In this document: positions 36,314-46,245 of the stretch, piece by piece | How the letters are laid out: every line of letters starts with the position of its first letter | Position numbering within the stretch: the stretch's first letter is position 1 | From: Bacteroidales bacterium | GTDB taxonomy: Bacteria; Bacteroidota; Bacteroidia; Bacteroidales; Muribaculaceae | Assembly (NCBI GenBank): GCA_022009815.1 | Contig: CP091725.1 | Location: 2,542,001 to 2,606,000 of the forward strand | Reading direction: 5' to 3' | Length of the DNA: 64,000 nucleotides | Translations under genes and position numbers: made by a program | Notes under the pieces: model-generated | Database searches by the model: none | What the model saw: the letters and a program-made list of their open reading frames with translations, nothing else | What the model was told of the DNA's origin: nothing

Positions 36314-37693
36314 CTAATTCAGTTTAGCCTCAATCTGTCCTACAAACTGACGGAAGTCTTTCTCCACAGAAACGCGCTCCTCGATAGCCTTGCATGCATA
36401 AAGCACAGTGGCATGGTTGCGGTTCAGCTTCAAACCGATATTGGTAGACGACATCTTTGCGTGTTTCTTGGCAAGCATCATCACCAACTGGCGCGCATCG
36501 GCTACCTCACGCTTTCTCGACTTGCCATAGAGCAAATCCTTGTCAATGCTGAACTGCGAGCATACAGCGTCGACAATCACATCAAACGTCACCTGACGGC
36601 GGCTCATCTTGACTGAGTTGGACAACACATTTCTTGCCAAATCGACAGTCAGAGGCAGATTAAGAGCCGTAGAATGCGCCATCAACGACACGAATACACC
36701 TTCTATCTCACGCACATTGTCCTTCACATTCTCTGCCACATAGTCCACAATGTCTTCCGGAATTTCGACACCGGCCTGAAGAGCTTTTTCAAGAACACAT
36801 TACGGCGCAATTCATAGTCCGGGCTCGACAATTCCACCGTCATGCCCCATTTGAACCTCGACAACAAACGAGGCTCCATTCCATCCAATTCAGACGGAGG
36901 ACAATCGCACGACAATATCAAATGTCTTTGTTTGTTGTGCAAATGATTGAAGATATGGAAGAATGTGTTTTGTGTAGCCGTTTTGCCTGCAAATTCCTGG
37001 ACATCGTCCATAATAAGCATATCAATGCTTTGATAGAAATTTATAAAGTCATTGACCTTATTGTTTCTTACCGCTGTAGTATATTGCGACTCAAACGTAC
37101 GGGCGCTGAGATAAAGCACACGCAAATCAGGATTCTCCTCCTTCATGCCTATACCTATCGCCTGAATCAAATGAGTCTTTCCAACACCTGTTGGACCGAA
37201 TATAAACATCGGGTTGAACGTTTGTTTCAGGATGTCGAACAATCGCATTAGCTATGGTAAATGCCAATTTATTGCTTTTGCTCTCGCAATAATTCTCAAA
37301 TGTATATATCGGATTCAGCTGTGAATCGAGCGCCACGCTCGAAAAACGGTCCTGCTGCACAAATGGATTCATTTCCTGCACTGCAGGACTCTTGTGCGGC
37401 ACCTGTGTTACCACATGCGATTCCGGCACATCTTTTACAATGTCATAAGAATAGTTCAACTTTATTCCCTTGCCATACACGCGGAACAAAGTTGCACGCA
37501 ACAAATCAAGATAGCGACTTTCAAGCACCTCTGCGTAGAAGTTTGTCGGGACACGCAATGTCAAGACATTGTTTATAAAACTTTCTTCTACAATAGGGGC
37601 GAACCAGGTTTCATAAGGAACCGGGTCCGGCCCGAGATTATCCTTAATAATCTCTTGGCACTTTTTCCATCTTTCGCTATTGTTTGCTGTCAT
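36314..37693 (-). CDS. dnaA: Chromosomal replication initiator DnaA, two frameshifts
   Basis: DnaA of about 460 residues in three frames. Domain I begins ERWKKCQEIIKDNLGPDPVPYETWF. Domain III has Walker A FGPTGVGKTHL and Walker B MLIMDDVQEFAG. Domain IV has MMLAKKHAKMSSTNIGLKLN followed by RNHATVLYACK, the DnaA-box-binding signature. Breaks are at 37225-37227 (length change in AAA, repair near PEKQTFNPMFIFG) and 36785-36789 (one A missing in sense; repair gives FLKKALQAGVEIPEDIVDYV). The gene is essential, so these must be data errors or the window is not from a viable cell. Promoter -7 box at 37744. Confidence 0.93.
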
Positions 37694-37743
37694 TATCTCA
37701 CTGTATTTCCAAATGCAAATTTTGTAATATATTTCGGATTAAA

Positions 37744-37751
37744 CAAATGTA
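37744..37751 (-). promoter_or_regulatory. -7 box for dnaA
   Basis: TACATTTG on the minus strand with a GTTG 19 bases upstream, close to the TTTG-N19-21-TAnnTTTG consensus. It starts transcription about 45 bases before the dnaA ATG. Confidence 0.6.
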
Positions 37752-37947
37752 AAATAATTTGCTTTTTTCACAACACATCCAACACCAACAATATCAAGCA
37801 GTTACAAAACTTTTCAAACTCACCCGCACATTTAGTCGCAACCTGTTGACTGTCTGATGTTTACATTTTTCAGCACAAGACACCGTAATTGGCGCAACAG
37901 ATGCAACATACTTCCTAATTATTAGGATTTTAATCCACCTGAAAAAC

Positions 37948-37970
37948 AAATAAGCTCAGACAGCTTATTT
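37948..37970 (-). terminator. Terminator after mlaD
   Basis: On the minus strand, stem AAATAAGCT with AGCTTATTT (5-base loop) is followed by GTTTTT. It lies 35 bases beyond the mlaD stop. Confidence 0.65.
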
Positions 37971-38004
37971 GGAATCATTCCGAATAAGCCGTTCAAAGAT
38001 TTAT

Positions 38005-38904
38005 CTAAAACAATTTGAAATTTACGTACTTTTTCGGATGAGCCTTCAGGTCGATGAGTAAAGAGTCCAGACTGTTCACCGTAGAATCGATGTGGTCATA
38101 CAGCCCCCTGTCGTTAAGCAACAAGCCCAAAGAGGAGTCTGTTCCGTTCAGTTTTCCCGTAAATGTTTTCAGATTGGCCGTTGTCGATTTCACGTTATCC
38201 ATAGTCTCAGACAAAGGCAACTCCTTAAGTTCTGCACTCAACTGCTTCAAGTCAGCTGATATTGCAGTCAAATCCTTAGTCAGCCCATTCACGTTGCTGA
38301 CCATCGGGTCGATTCTCTGCGATGTTGCCGCCAAACGTGCCGTAAGCAACTCTATGTTGGCCGATATCGCATCCAGACGCGTAACTGTTTTCTGTAATGC
38401 CGGATTGGCAGCCAAAGAATCCACGTGTGCCAAGATGCTGTTTAGTTTTGGCAGCATTTCAACCACCTGAGGCAACACCTCGGTTGAGATATCTGCCATC
38501 ATGTCTTTCTGGCTCTCTCCTTCCATCTCCGAGCCGGCTTCCACATAAGAGTTGCCCGGAGCCATCTCTATCGCCAACGCACCTGTTCCAAGCAAGCTTA
38601 CAGCCTTTGTGAATTTAGTGCCTTTTGTCAATTTGACAGAAGAGTCCAGATTTACTTCCACCAACACATTCCCAGGATGCTCATAGTCATATTCCATACC
38701 TGTCACCTGCCCCACTTTCATTCCGTTAAGCGTAACAGGAGCCGCCTCCGCCAAGCCGGAGACATCCTTGAATGCCACATAATATAAATTTGACGATTTG
38801 AACACATTGATGCCTTTCAAGAAGTCAATTCCGATAAATAGGATTGACAAACTAATCACCAAAATCAAACCGATCAATATCTCTCTTGTAAATATTTTTT
38901 TCAT
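38005..38904 (-). CDS. mlaD: MlaD family (MCE domain) lipid transport protein
   Basis: An intact 299-residue protein. It has an N-terminal transmembrane anchor (EILIGLILVISLSILFIGIDFL), then the MCE domain (about 40-120) with VTLNGMKVGQVTGMEYDYE and the LLGTGALAIEMAPG segment. A long C-terminal helical, coiled-coil tail follows (LNSILAHVDSLAANPALQKT onward). MCE proteins of Mla systems sit in the inner membrane and carry phospholipids across the periplasm. No mlaE/mlaF genes are adjacent here. It starts 7 bases after the corrected end of the amidase gene, so the two form one unit. Confidence 0.88.
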   Translation of the reverse strand: MKKIFTREILIGLILVISLSILFIGIDFLKGINVFKSSNLYYVAFKDVSGLAEAAPVTLNGMKVGQVTGMEYDYEHPGNVLVEVNLDSSVKLTKGTKFTKAVSLLGTGALAIEMAPGNSYVEAGSEMEGESQKDMMADISTEVLPQVVEMLPKLNSILAHVDSLAANPALQKTVTRLDAISANIELLTARLAATSQRIDPMVSNVNGLTKDLTAISADLKQLSAELKELPLSETMDNVKSTTANLKTFTGKLNGTDSSLGLLLNDRGLYDHIDSTVNSLDSLLIDLKAHPKKYVNFKLF

Positions 38905-38910
38905 AATTAA

Positions 38911-40003
38911 CTATTTTATTCTTTGTCCATTCTTAAACTCGACGATAAAAGCATCTTCAAACAGTTCTTGCACCTCAGCAAGCGACTGCAATGCCTGTCG
39001 CTTGTCGAAAGTAGAAGCCGTTGTGTACTTAAAGACGCCTCCATCCTCATAATATTCTACATTTCAATTCCTTGAATTGTCGAGAAGTCAACGGCAATCT
39101 TTTACCACTCGACAAGAATTGTATTCTATATTCCACTTTATTACGATTGCTTTCAGCAACCGTTGTCCTCCGCTTCTCAGGTGTTCTGTTTTCCTCCACC
39201 TTGTCACGGTTTCTACCATTTTTATAATAGTCATAACCTTCTTTATATTGGCAAAAAGCATTGAACAATGATTTAGCCAATTTCTCCTGGCCATCGTCCG
39301 ACGACAGGAATTTCTCCCTTTTAGGATTGCATATGAAATCAAGTTCGACAAGCACTGCCGGCATTCCCGTCTTGGCAAGCACCCAGAAGCCCGCCTGACG
39401 CACGCCCTTGTCCACTTGTCCGCACTTTTTGAACTCCCCCTGCACGTATGACGCGAAATTGATACTTTGCTCCATGTGCTTGCTCTGATTCAATTCAAAA
39501 ATGATATATGATTCGGCAGAGTTCGGGTCGAATCCTTGATATTTTGCAGAATAATCATCCTCAAGTTCAATCACCGAATTCTCGCGCTTAGCCACCTCAA
39601 GGTTTTCATTAGACCGATGCAGTCCCAATGTATATGTTTCCGACCCAGTGACCGTATAGCGGCTTGGCGATTTTTTGTCAACTGAGTTAGTATGTATCGA
39701 CACGAACAAATCACCTTTTGCTTTGTTTGCTATATTTGCCCTGTCCTGCAATGAAACGAAAAAATCCGCATCCCTTGTATAAACGACTTTTACATTCTTG
39801 CAATGTTTCTTCACCAGTTCGCCAAACTTCAATGCAACGCCAAGATTCACATCTTTTTCCATTGCGTAGTCGCCCACCGCCCCGACATCTTTTCCTCCAT
39901 GTCCGGCATCGATGACCAACACAAAATCTTTCGCCACTGCATTAACACAAAATGCAGCGACGAATACCGCCAAAAGTAACGTTCTCAAGAATCTCGACTT
40001 CAT
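38911..40003 (-). CDS. N-acetylmuramoyl-L-alanine amidase with SPOR-like tail, one frameshift
   Basis: A secreted cell-wall amidase of about 364 residues. The signal peptide is MKSRFLRTLLLAVFVAAFCVNAVAK. The Amidase_3 domain (28-240) has VIDAGHGGKDVGA (Zn His), MEKDVNL (Zn Glu), VSIHTNSVD and AVLVELDFICN. A linker precedes a C-terminal segment (VEYRIQFLSSGKRLP and, after the shift, EYYEDGGVFKYTTASTF) that reads like a SPOR peptidoglycan-binding domain. The frame breaks at 39062-39064 (two A missing or one extra in sense). It cleaves the peptide from MurNAc in the periplasm, typically at division sites. Confidence 0.9.
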
Positions 40004-40408
40004 ATTTTCAATTTCTCTACAAAAGTACGATTTTTTGTCGAATTATAGAATTACGCATTTAGATTAAAATAATATCCATTCAAATTTCCATATCTGACTT
40101 TTTAAATATATTTTTATGCCCATATATGTCCATGATTGTTTCCGCTTCGTCTGGCTCTCGCCACAAGACTCAGCTGGCAACATGCCGGATTATACTGCAA
40201 TCCAACACATTGCAACGGCAGAATTACCGTTGGCGACAGTTGCGATGCGCAGAATACGTCTCAACCTGACGAAGTCAGAATCCTCAATGCCGGATTATTT
40301 CTTCATCAGTTGAGCAGCGCCGCATTTTCCCAAAAGGGAAACTTTTGTGAACTTAAGAGACATAAAATATTTACTGACATTTAAACATTTCATAGAAACT
40401 CAACAGCA
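40004..40408. other. 405-bp gap between the amidase and aroE
   Basis: The left end carries the amidase promoter -7 box (TACTTTTG on the minus strand, 40020-40027). The rest has no gene I can support. A plus-strand frame at 40136-40384 encodes 82 residues with an odd Cys-rich composition and no recognisable family. The 12-base word ATGCCGGATTAT occurs twice (near 40181 and 40289), and small hairpins occur between the copies. It may be a decayed gene or a structured leader of aroE. Confidence 0.45.
40020..40027 (-). promoter_or_regulatory. -7 box for the amidase-mlaD unit
   Basis: TACTTTTG on the minus strand, 16 bases before the amidase ATG. No strong -33 box. Confidence 0.55.
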
Positions 40409-41152
40409 ATGGCTACTAAAATATTCGGGTTAATCGGCTACCCTCTCGGGCATTCTTTCTCTCGGAAATTCTTTAATAACAAATTCCGCAACGAGGACAT
40501 AGATGCCGAATACCGCAATTTTGAGATTGACGACATTTCACTTGCCGGAAACATTTTCCTCCAATCCGAAATATGCGGTCTGAACGTGACTATCCCATAC
40601 AAACAACAGATAATCCCTCTTCTAAACGAAGTGGACAAAGACGCGCAAGCAATAGGCTCTGTCAATGTCATCAAATTCGTGCGTAAGGGCGAGCTTGTAA
40701 AAACAATTGGCTTCAACACTGACATCATCGGATTTCACGACTCTATTGCTCCACACATCCGGTCCCACCACAAATCTGCCTTGATTCTCGGCACAGGCGG
40801 AGCCAGCAAAGCCGTGGCTCATTGCCTACGCTCACTCGGAATATCAATCGATTTTGCCTCGCGCACATCAGGAAACGGGAAAATGGCTTATACAGACCTG
40901 ACGGAGCAGATTGTTTCCTCTCATCAAATTATTGTCAACACGACACCTCTCGGGATGTTTCCCAACGTAGACGCCTGCCCCGACATCCCCTATCAAGGAA
41001 TCTCATCAAGCCACATCTGCTTTGACCTGACATACAACCCTGAAGAAACATTGTTTCTCCGCAAATCGAAGCAATACGGCGCCGACACAATAAACGGTAT
41101 GGAAATGCTTATCGGCCAAGCCCTCGCTGCCTGGAGAATCTGGAATGACTAA
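40409..41152 (+). CDS. aroE: Shikimate dehydrogenase
   Basis: An intact 247-residue NADP enzyme reducing 3-dehydroshikimate. It has GLIGYPLGHSFSRKFFNNKF (substrate site Ser), LNVTIPYKQQIIPLL (catalytic Lys), ALILGTGGASKAVAHCL (Rossmann loop) and a final NGMEMLIGQALAAWRIW. The stop overlaps the comEC start by 8 bases, so the pair is coupled. No other shikimate gene is adjacent. Confidence 0.95.
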   Translation: MATKIFGLIGYPLGHSFSRKFFNNKFRNEDIDAEYRNFEIDDISLAGNIFLQSEICGLNVTIPYKQQIIPLLNEVDKDAQAIGSVNVIKFVRKGELVKTIGFNTDIIGFHDSIAPHIRSHHKSALILGTGGASKAVAHCLRSLGISIDFASRTSGNGKMAYTDLTEQIVSSHQIIVNTTPLGMFPNVDACPDIPYQGISSSHICFDLTYNPEETLFLRKSKQYGADTINGMEMLIGQALAAWRIWND

Positions 41153-43166
41153 GCGGCCCTTCTCTTTTGCTGCCAATCCTTTTCTAAAGATAACCATTCC
41201 TTTTGCGGTTGGCATACTCCTGTTCGACATAGGAGACAGATGCTTTATGCCGTCTTTTCTTGCCTTGGGCACAGCAATATGCCTCATTGCAAGAATGTTG
41301 CTCACCAAGACATACAGATTCGGCATCTGGCACATCTTCTCAAACATGTCGCTTCTTCTTATGTTTGCCTCGTTCGGATGGCTATGCTCCTATCTCAACA
41401 CACCAAACAACATTGATGAGCGATTCATCGGAAAAGAAATAGCGTTTTCCGGAACAGTTGATGAAATCCGGCAACGTGACTTTTCCTCCGACCTGACTGT
41501 CGCTGCTCAAATCGGACAGAAGAAAACGAAACTGCGACTTATTACCATACACAACGACTACTCCATCCATGTCGGTGATGTGATTGCCTGCCGCGGAACC
41601 ATCGAGCCTATAACGAGCACAAACAACCCATATTCTTTCGACTATGCCTTATACATGAAGCGACAGGGCATTTTATACGAATGCCCGCTGAAAGAAGGGG
41701 AATATTCAATCACCGGGCATAAACAGCCTACGCGCATGGACCGACCGCACAAAGCAAAAAATAATACATCTCATCCGACTTTCCGGCATTAGCAATGGCG
41801 CAGCAAGCCTTTCTATAGCATTCTGCACTGGCGACCGCCGCTACATGTCGGATTCTGACAAGCAAGCATTTTCTCAAGCTGGGCTTGCGCACATTCTTGC
41901 GGTCAGCGGGCTTCACATCGGTGTAATCACAATCATCCTGTCCGCCCTTTTGTTTCCCATCAGAGGCCCGCGGATGAACGAATTCAAATTTTTCACCATC
42001 CTCGCCTGCATTTGGTTTTATGTTGCATTTACCGGGCTGTCCAGCTCAGCCATAAGAGCCGCCATCATGGTTTCATTTGTTTATGCGTCAAAAATATTTT
42101 TACGCAAGCATTCATCCATCAACGCTCTTGCCGCCTCCGCTTTCTTCATCTTGATATTTTCCCCCAATGCAATTTATGACGTCGGATTCCAATTGAGCTT
42201 TCTCTCCGTGACAGGCATCCTTCTCTGGGCAAACAACCTGCTGCCGCGTTCATCAAACCCTATCCTCAACTATGCGTCATCATCCCTGTCTGTCACATTG
42301 GCTGCACAATTGGCAACCGCGCCACTTATCATTTACTATTTTAATTCATTCCCTACAAGCTTTTTCATCACAAACTTTGTCATAGTTCCTTTGCTGCCAT
42401 TGATACTGCTTCTGAATGTATCCGCGATAGCAATAGCCGCATTGGGATACCAACTTGGCGCATTGATTGGTTTTATCGACTTGCTTTACGAGTATATGAT
42501 TCAAACATCCCACTTCTGTATCAACTACCTGCCAGCGGTCAACAACATTTGGATTGACGGGCTCTCCGCCACTTTGCTATCCGCATCGGCCATAATCGCC
42601 GGACTGATGCTTGAATTCTCAGCCACACGCATTCTGAAATACGCTTGTGTTGCCTTGCTTTGCGCTGTCGTTGCATCCGTCACGGCAAACAATCTTGCAA
42701 CGCCGAAATCCGGACATTTCATCGCTTCGGAATACAGTTCAACCGACATCGTGGCTTTCAAAACGACAAATTATACATTCTGAATTCTCTGAATGACACC
42801 ATTCTTGCAAAAGATTTTATTGCCAATGCAGATAAATTTTTAGCGAGGCATCGTTTTGACTCCATCGTATACGACCGTGACAGTCTAAACTCCGATGGCA
42901 TCCGTTTTTCATATCCATTTGCATGGATCAATGGTAAAAGTTACGTTTTTGTTGTCGGGAATTATCGCAAGCTTCACGATAAAAACGACAAACCGACAAA
43001 GGTTGACTATGCTGTTCTCACCCATAGGTACTACAACCAACTTTCAGACCTGCCTGACTACTTTGACGCCGACACCGTAATTATTCCAAGAGAGATTTAC
43101 AAAGAGCGGCGGGACACACTAATTGATTATGCGCGAAAAAACAAAATTCCATTCCGAGCGGATTAA
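41145..43166 (+). CDS. comEC: ComEC/Rec2-like DNA uptake channel, two frameshifts
   Basis: A polytopic protein of about 674 residues. The N-terminal part (to about 210) has three hydrophobic helices and a DUF4131-type OB-like domain. The Competence domain follows with AGLAHILAVSGLHIGVITIIL and SSSAIRAAIMVSFVYASKIF, then a short C-terminal beta region (VDYAVLTHRYYNQLSDLPDY). The metallo-beta-lactamase nuclease domain of long ComEC proteins is reduced or absent. Breaks are at the A-run 41756-41761 and at 42756-42758 (one T missing). It probably translocates single-stranded DNA into the cytosol. Confidence 0.85.
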
Positions 43167-43719
43167 TCCACGCGTCCGGAACACACATATGTTCTAATAT
43201 AATACTTCTCTTCCAGACTGCTGACAATAACCCCCTTGCTTGAAGAGGCATGGATAAATTTATCATCTTTAAGGTAGATGCCCACATGGTTGATTTTTCG
43301 CGACGAACCCGTCTTGAAAAAAACAAGATCTCCGGTTCTCAATTGGCTACGTCTGATTTTACTGCAATTCTTGTCGCGTATCGCCGCTGAATTACGTTCC
43401 AACGATTTGCCATAGACTGCCTTATACACCTGCGACACAAAGCCCGAGCAATCGCAACCTTTTTAGTGTTGCCCCCATAGCGATAAGGCACACCAAGCCA
43501 TTTTTCGGCAACGGTAAAGAGTTCTAAATTTTCTTTGTCGTGCTTTCCTATGCTGATGCCAAGACGCCTCGACAAATAGCCATACGAATCTACCGCAACA
43601 ACCTCCGAATTGGGAGAACCGGGAGTATCTGTTGTTGTCACTTTCTTAGATGTATGGCATCCCGTCAGCAGGGCCGCCATTACAGACATGGCAAACGCCA
43701 ATATAGCCAATCGTTTCAT
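43163..43719 (-). CDS. NlpC/P60 peptidoglycan hydrolase lipoprotein, one frameshift
   Basis: A lipoprotein of about 185 residues. The signal peptide ends with lipobox LLTGC (Cys21). The NlpC/P60 domain has, after repair, KKGCDCSGFVSQVYKAV with the catalytic Cys, then LRTGDLVFFKTGSSRKINHV (His) and FIHASSSKGV. One A (sense) is missing in the T5 run at 43460-43464. It cleaves gamma-D-Glu-mDAP type bonds in the periplasm. Its end meets comEC tail to tail with a 4-base overlap. A -7 box TACTTTTG (43725-43732) is only five bases before the ATG, suggesting a leaderless mRNA. Confidence 0.9.
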
Positions 43720-43787
43720 TCCGACAAAAGTAAAGGAAGACGATAAAGCCGAAGAGCCCTACCATCCTCCTGTCTATTTTATTCTTA

Positions 43788-44210
43788 TTACTTTTCCTCT
43801 TTGGGCTCCTCTTCCTTGTTTTCAGGCTTGTAGAATTCCGTATAGCCGGCATCAATCAGCGAGTTATACCAAGATATAACTTTCTTGATGTCTGTATTAT
43901 ACACACGTTCGCGGTCATAATTTGGAAGAATTTCCGCAAAGAATTTCTCCAAAGAAGCGTCAGTTTTATAATCTGACACTTCCAATTTCTTGCCCTCTTT
44001 ATCGTAAATAGTCTGGAACACCTGCGACAAAGGAACTTCTTCCTCGTCGGTATAAATAGCGATATCTCCCAACGACACGATTTTATCGTGAGAATATGCA
44101 GGCGTACGTTTCTTTGTTGTCAAAGACTCTACAATAAGCATATTTTTTCCTTGCGAAACCAGCTTGAACAAGCCTGGCTTGCCGGATATGCATAGAATGT
44201 TTTTAATCAT
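43788..44210 (-). CDS. DUF5606 domain protein
   Basis: An intact 140-residue cytosolic protein of the DUF5606 family, conserved across Bacteroidetes. It begins MIKNILCISGKPGLFKLVSQ and ends in a Glu/Lys-rich tail. The N-terminal domain resembles a small beta-barrel and the C-terminal a helical domain; function is unknown. It lies 3 bases after coaE in the yajC-cdaR-coaE operon. Confidence 0.8.
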   Translation of the reverse strand: MIKNILCISGKPGLFKLVSQGKNMLIVESLTTKKRTPAYSHDKIVSLGDIAIYTDEEEVPLSQVFQTIYDKEGKKLEVSDYKTDASLEKFFAEILPNYDRERVYNTDIKKVISWYNSLIDAGYTEFYKPENKEEEPKEEK

Positions 44211-44213
44211 AAT

Positions 44214-44803
44214 CTACTTCGTATTTTGTTTATTAAACATTGTTTTCAATAAGTTTTGCACCTGTACAATGACTGAGTTGCTTCCATAATTTTCAACCAC
44301 CGATGTAGGCACAGAAAATTTGGGGTTGTCATTTTGGCTATCGATTCTCTTTCTCACATCCTCCTCAGGCATATTGTTGCGGACCATGACCCTCGCCACG
44401 CGGATATCTTTTGGAGCATCGACCACCCACACTTCATCAACAAGCGTTTCCATCCCACTTTCCCTCAGGATGGCAGTCTCGACAAAAACCAAATCCTTCT
44501 GCTCGGCAACCGACCATTTCTTTATGTCGGCAATTACCGCCGGATGGACAATGGCATTCAGTTTTCGCAAATTTTCCGAATTGCCAAACACCACGCTCGC
44601 CAATTTCTGCCGATGTATGACCCCATCCACAACCACGTCCTCACCGAATGCATTCTGAAGTTGCCGTTGGATTTCTGCATCATTGTCCATTATCCGCTTC
44701 GCTTGGCTGTCACAGTCATAAACCGGATAGCCCTCCATGCGCAAAGTCTTGACACTACACTTTTGCCACTTCCGATACCGCCAGTTATAGCAACCGTCTT
44801 CAT
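44214..44803 (-). CDS. coaE: Dephospho-CoA kinase, one frameshift
   Basis: The last enzyme of CoA synthesis, about 197 residues. From ATG 44803 the protein begins MKTVAITGGIGSGKSVVSRL with the P-loop. After the break the other frame continues RMEGYPVYDCDSQAKRIMD, holding the conserved Asp-Ala/Ser lid region, and VFVETAILRESGMETLVDEV. One T (sense) is missing at 44743-44745. The in-frame ATG at 44813 belongs to the shifted frame and is not the true start. It starts two bases after the cdaR stop. Confidence 0.92.
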
Positions 44804-44805
44804 TA

Positions 44806-45765
44806 TCATTCAATTATATATTCCACACTGTCCACAGGCAATGAGACGCCTTGAAACACATTCGATTTGGCTGTGTGCAACGGAATTTTATTCTTGCCAT
44901 TTTGCACGTCTTTATAGTCAACAAACACCACTGGCGATTGTGACGTATTCTTATTATACACGCTTAACGGCACAAGATATGATATCTTAACTGTTGCCGG
45001 AAACGCCACCAAATGCTCTCCTTCAGGACAATTGGCAACCGTTATTGCCACTTCCTGCTCCTTGCTCACCAATGGTTCAACCGGGATTGTTACCACGACA
45101 GAATCAGGCTCTATTCGCACATTTTCTTTCTTCAGCAACGCCACCTTAACGGTTTCTGACTCTTTCAGATTGTGGCGCACAATATGCTTTGTCAACACTG
45201 CTTCTATTGAGCTCAGATTGTCGACATCAGAAAACACGGTAACATACCCTGGTGTCACTTTCACATTCCCGTTCACCACATATTGCAAGTCGGACGTGAA
45301 GTCGCCATCAACCACAACCGGCACTTTTTTTCCTGGATTGGTCGTGTATCTTAATTCCAATTGCTCTGGAGAGAACGCATCGATACTGGCATCCTTGCCA
45401 AACGCCTCGCGCAGTAAATCCTCAATATTTTGCTTGGCCAAGACCACCCGGCCTTTGCCATCTGCAAAACGGCCGAAATTGATCGACACCTCCGGGATGG
45501 CTCCCACCATGTACCTGACAAAAGCATAGCCGTTGTTTCTTACCGATACATCGATATATTCAGGAGCATCCGTTATCAATGTAGTGCCTTCCGGTATCCC
45601 GTCTATTGTCAGTTTAACCTTGTAGTGCGTCTGCATTGAATTTCCAAGCGTCAGCACCGACCAGAAAATTGCGGATATGGTAACAAACAAAACATACAGC
45701 AACACATCCCTTCCCCTCGCCGAGGAAAAGAACATTTTCACGTTTTTGTACCACTCCATTGCCAT
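44806..45765 (-). CDS. YbbR-like protein (CdaR family)
   Basis: A 319-residue protein with one N-terminal transmembrane helix (VLLYVLFVTISAIFWSVLTL) and an extracytoplasmic part made of two YbbR-type repeats (about 65-150 and 160-245). In Firmicutes, CdaR regulates the diadenylate cyclase CdaA; no cdaA is beside it here, so that role is not shown. The order yajC-cdaR-coaE is common in Bacteroidetes. The start may be ATG 45765 or 45759. Confidence 0.8.
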   Translation of the reverse strand: MAMEWYKNVKMFFSSARGRDVLLYVLFVTISAIFWSVLTLGNSMQTHYKVKLTIDGIPEGTTLITDAPEYIDVSVRNNGYAFVRYMVGAIPEVSINFGRFADGKGRVVLAKQNIEDLLREAFGKDASIDAFSPEQLELRYTTNPGKKVPVVVDGDFTSDLQYVVNGNVKVTPGYVTVFSDVDNLSSIEAVLTKHIVRHNLKESETVKVALLKKENVRIEPDSVVVTIPVEPLVSKEQEVAITVANCPEGEHLVAFPATVKISYLVPLSVYNKNTSQSPVVFVDYKDVQNGKNKIPLHTAKSNVFQGVSLPVDSVEYIIE

Positions 45766-45774
45766 ATATAGAAA

Positions 45775-45812
45775 AAGCCATTCGCCAAACCAATTTGTCC
45801 AGTGAATGGCTT
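45775..45812 (-). terminator. Possible terminator between yajC and cdaR
   Basis: On the minus strand, stem AAGCCATTC with GAATGGCTT (20-base loop) is followed by TTTTTC. It could partly limit read-through from yajC into cdaR. Confidence 0.4.
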
Positions 45813-45833
45813 AAATCTTAAACGGTTATTTTC

Positions 45834-46154
45834 TTATTTAGCTTGTTGAGCTGCGTCGATTGACGGATATACCGAACCTTTGTCAATGCTGATTTTCACA
45901 TTGTCGGCAATCTCAAGGACAAAATGAGTTTCCTTTATTTCTTTGATTGTTCCGTAAATACCACCAGCAGTAATAACTTTATCACCTTTCTGTATGCCTT
46001 CACGAAATTTCTTGATTTCTTTCTGTTTCTTGTTTTGCGGACGAATCATAAAGAAATAGAATACGGCAATCAACAACACAATCATACCGATTTGCATTAT
46101 TCCGCCGCCTTGCGCGTCTGTGTTAAGAAGAATTGAATTCAATAACATATCCAT
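45834..46154 (-). CDS. yajC: Sec translocon auxiliary subunit YajC
   Basis: An intact 106-residue protein with one N-terminal transmembrane helix (MQIGMIVLLIAVFYFFMIRP) and the YajC signature RPQNKKQKEIKKFREGIQKG, then GDKVITAGGIYGTI. It associates with SecDF in the inner membrane. A -7 box TATCTTTG (minus strand, 46206-46213) lies about 50 bases upstream. Confidence 0.93.
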   Translation of the reverse strand: MDMLLNSILLNTDAQGGGIMQIGMIVLLIAVFYFFMIRPQNKKQKEIKKFREGIQKGDKVITAGGIYGTIKEIKETHFVLEIADNVKISIDKGSVYPSIDAAQQAK

Positions 46155-46205
46155 AAATTTTTGTTTTTAATATCTACTTAGTCTCTCTATTCAAGAGTTT
46201 ATATG

Positions 46206-46213
46206 CAAAGATA
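46206..46213 (-). promoter_or_regulatory. -7 box for the yajC operon
   Basis: TATCTTTG on the minus strand, exact TAnnTTTG match, about 50 bases before the yajC ATG. Confidence 0.6.
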
Positions 46214-46245
46214 AAAATATTCAACGAATAGTCTATCTGTTCTGC

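Larger units (their letters stand above)
37694..38004. other. 311-bp gap upstream of dnaA
   Basis: It holds the dnaA promoter and the terminator of the amidase-mlaD unit. A second short inverted repeat (GGAAT/ATTCC, about 37970-37981) lies beside the terminator. I found no cluster of DnaA boxes (TTATCCACA-like); the nearest is a single TTAATCCAC at 37930-37938. I see no gene here. Confidence 0.6.

Noticed and set aside
36314..37693. dnaA and some 25 other genes as true pseudogenes or programmed frameshifts
   Set aside because: The breaks lie in ordinary A/T runs, have no common slippery site, affect essential genes and are each repaired by a one- or two-base change.
37694..38004. Replication origin next to dnaA
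   Set aside because: No cluster of DnaA boxes and no AT-rich repeat array; only one imperfect box near 37930.
40136..40384. 82-residue frame before aroE as a gene
   Set aside because: No family resemblance, no promoter box in front, and Cys/His spread without a recognisable motif.
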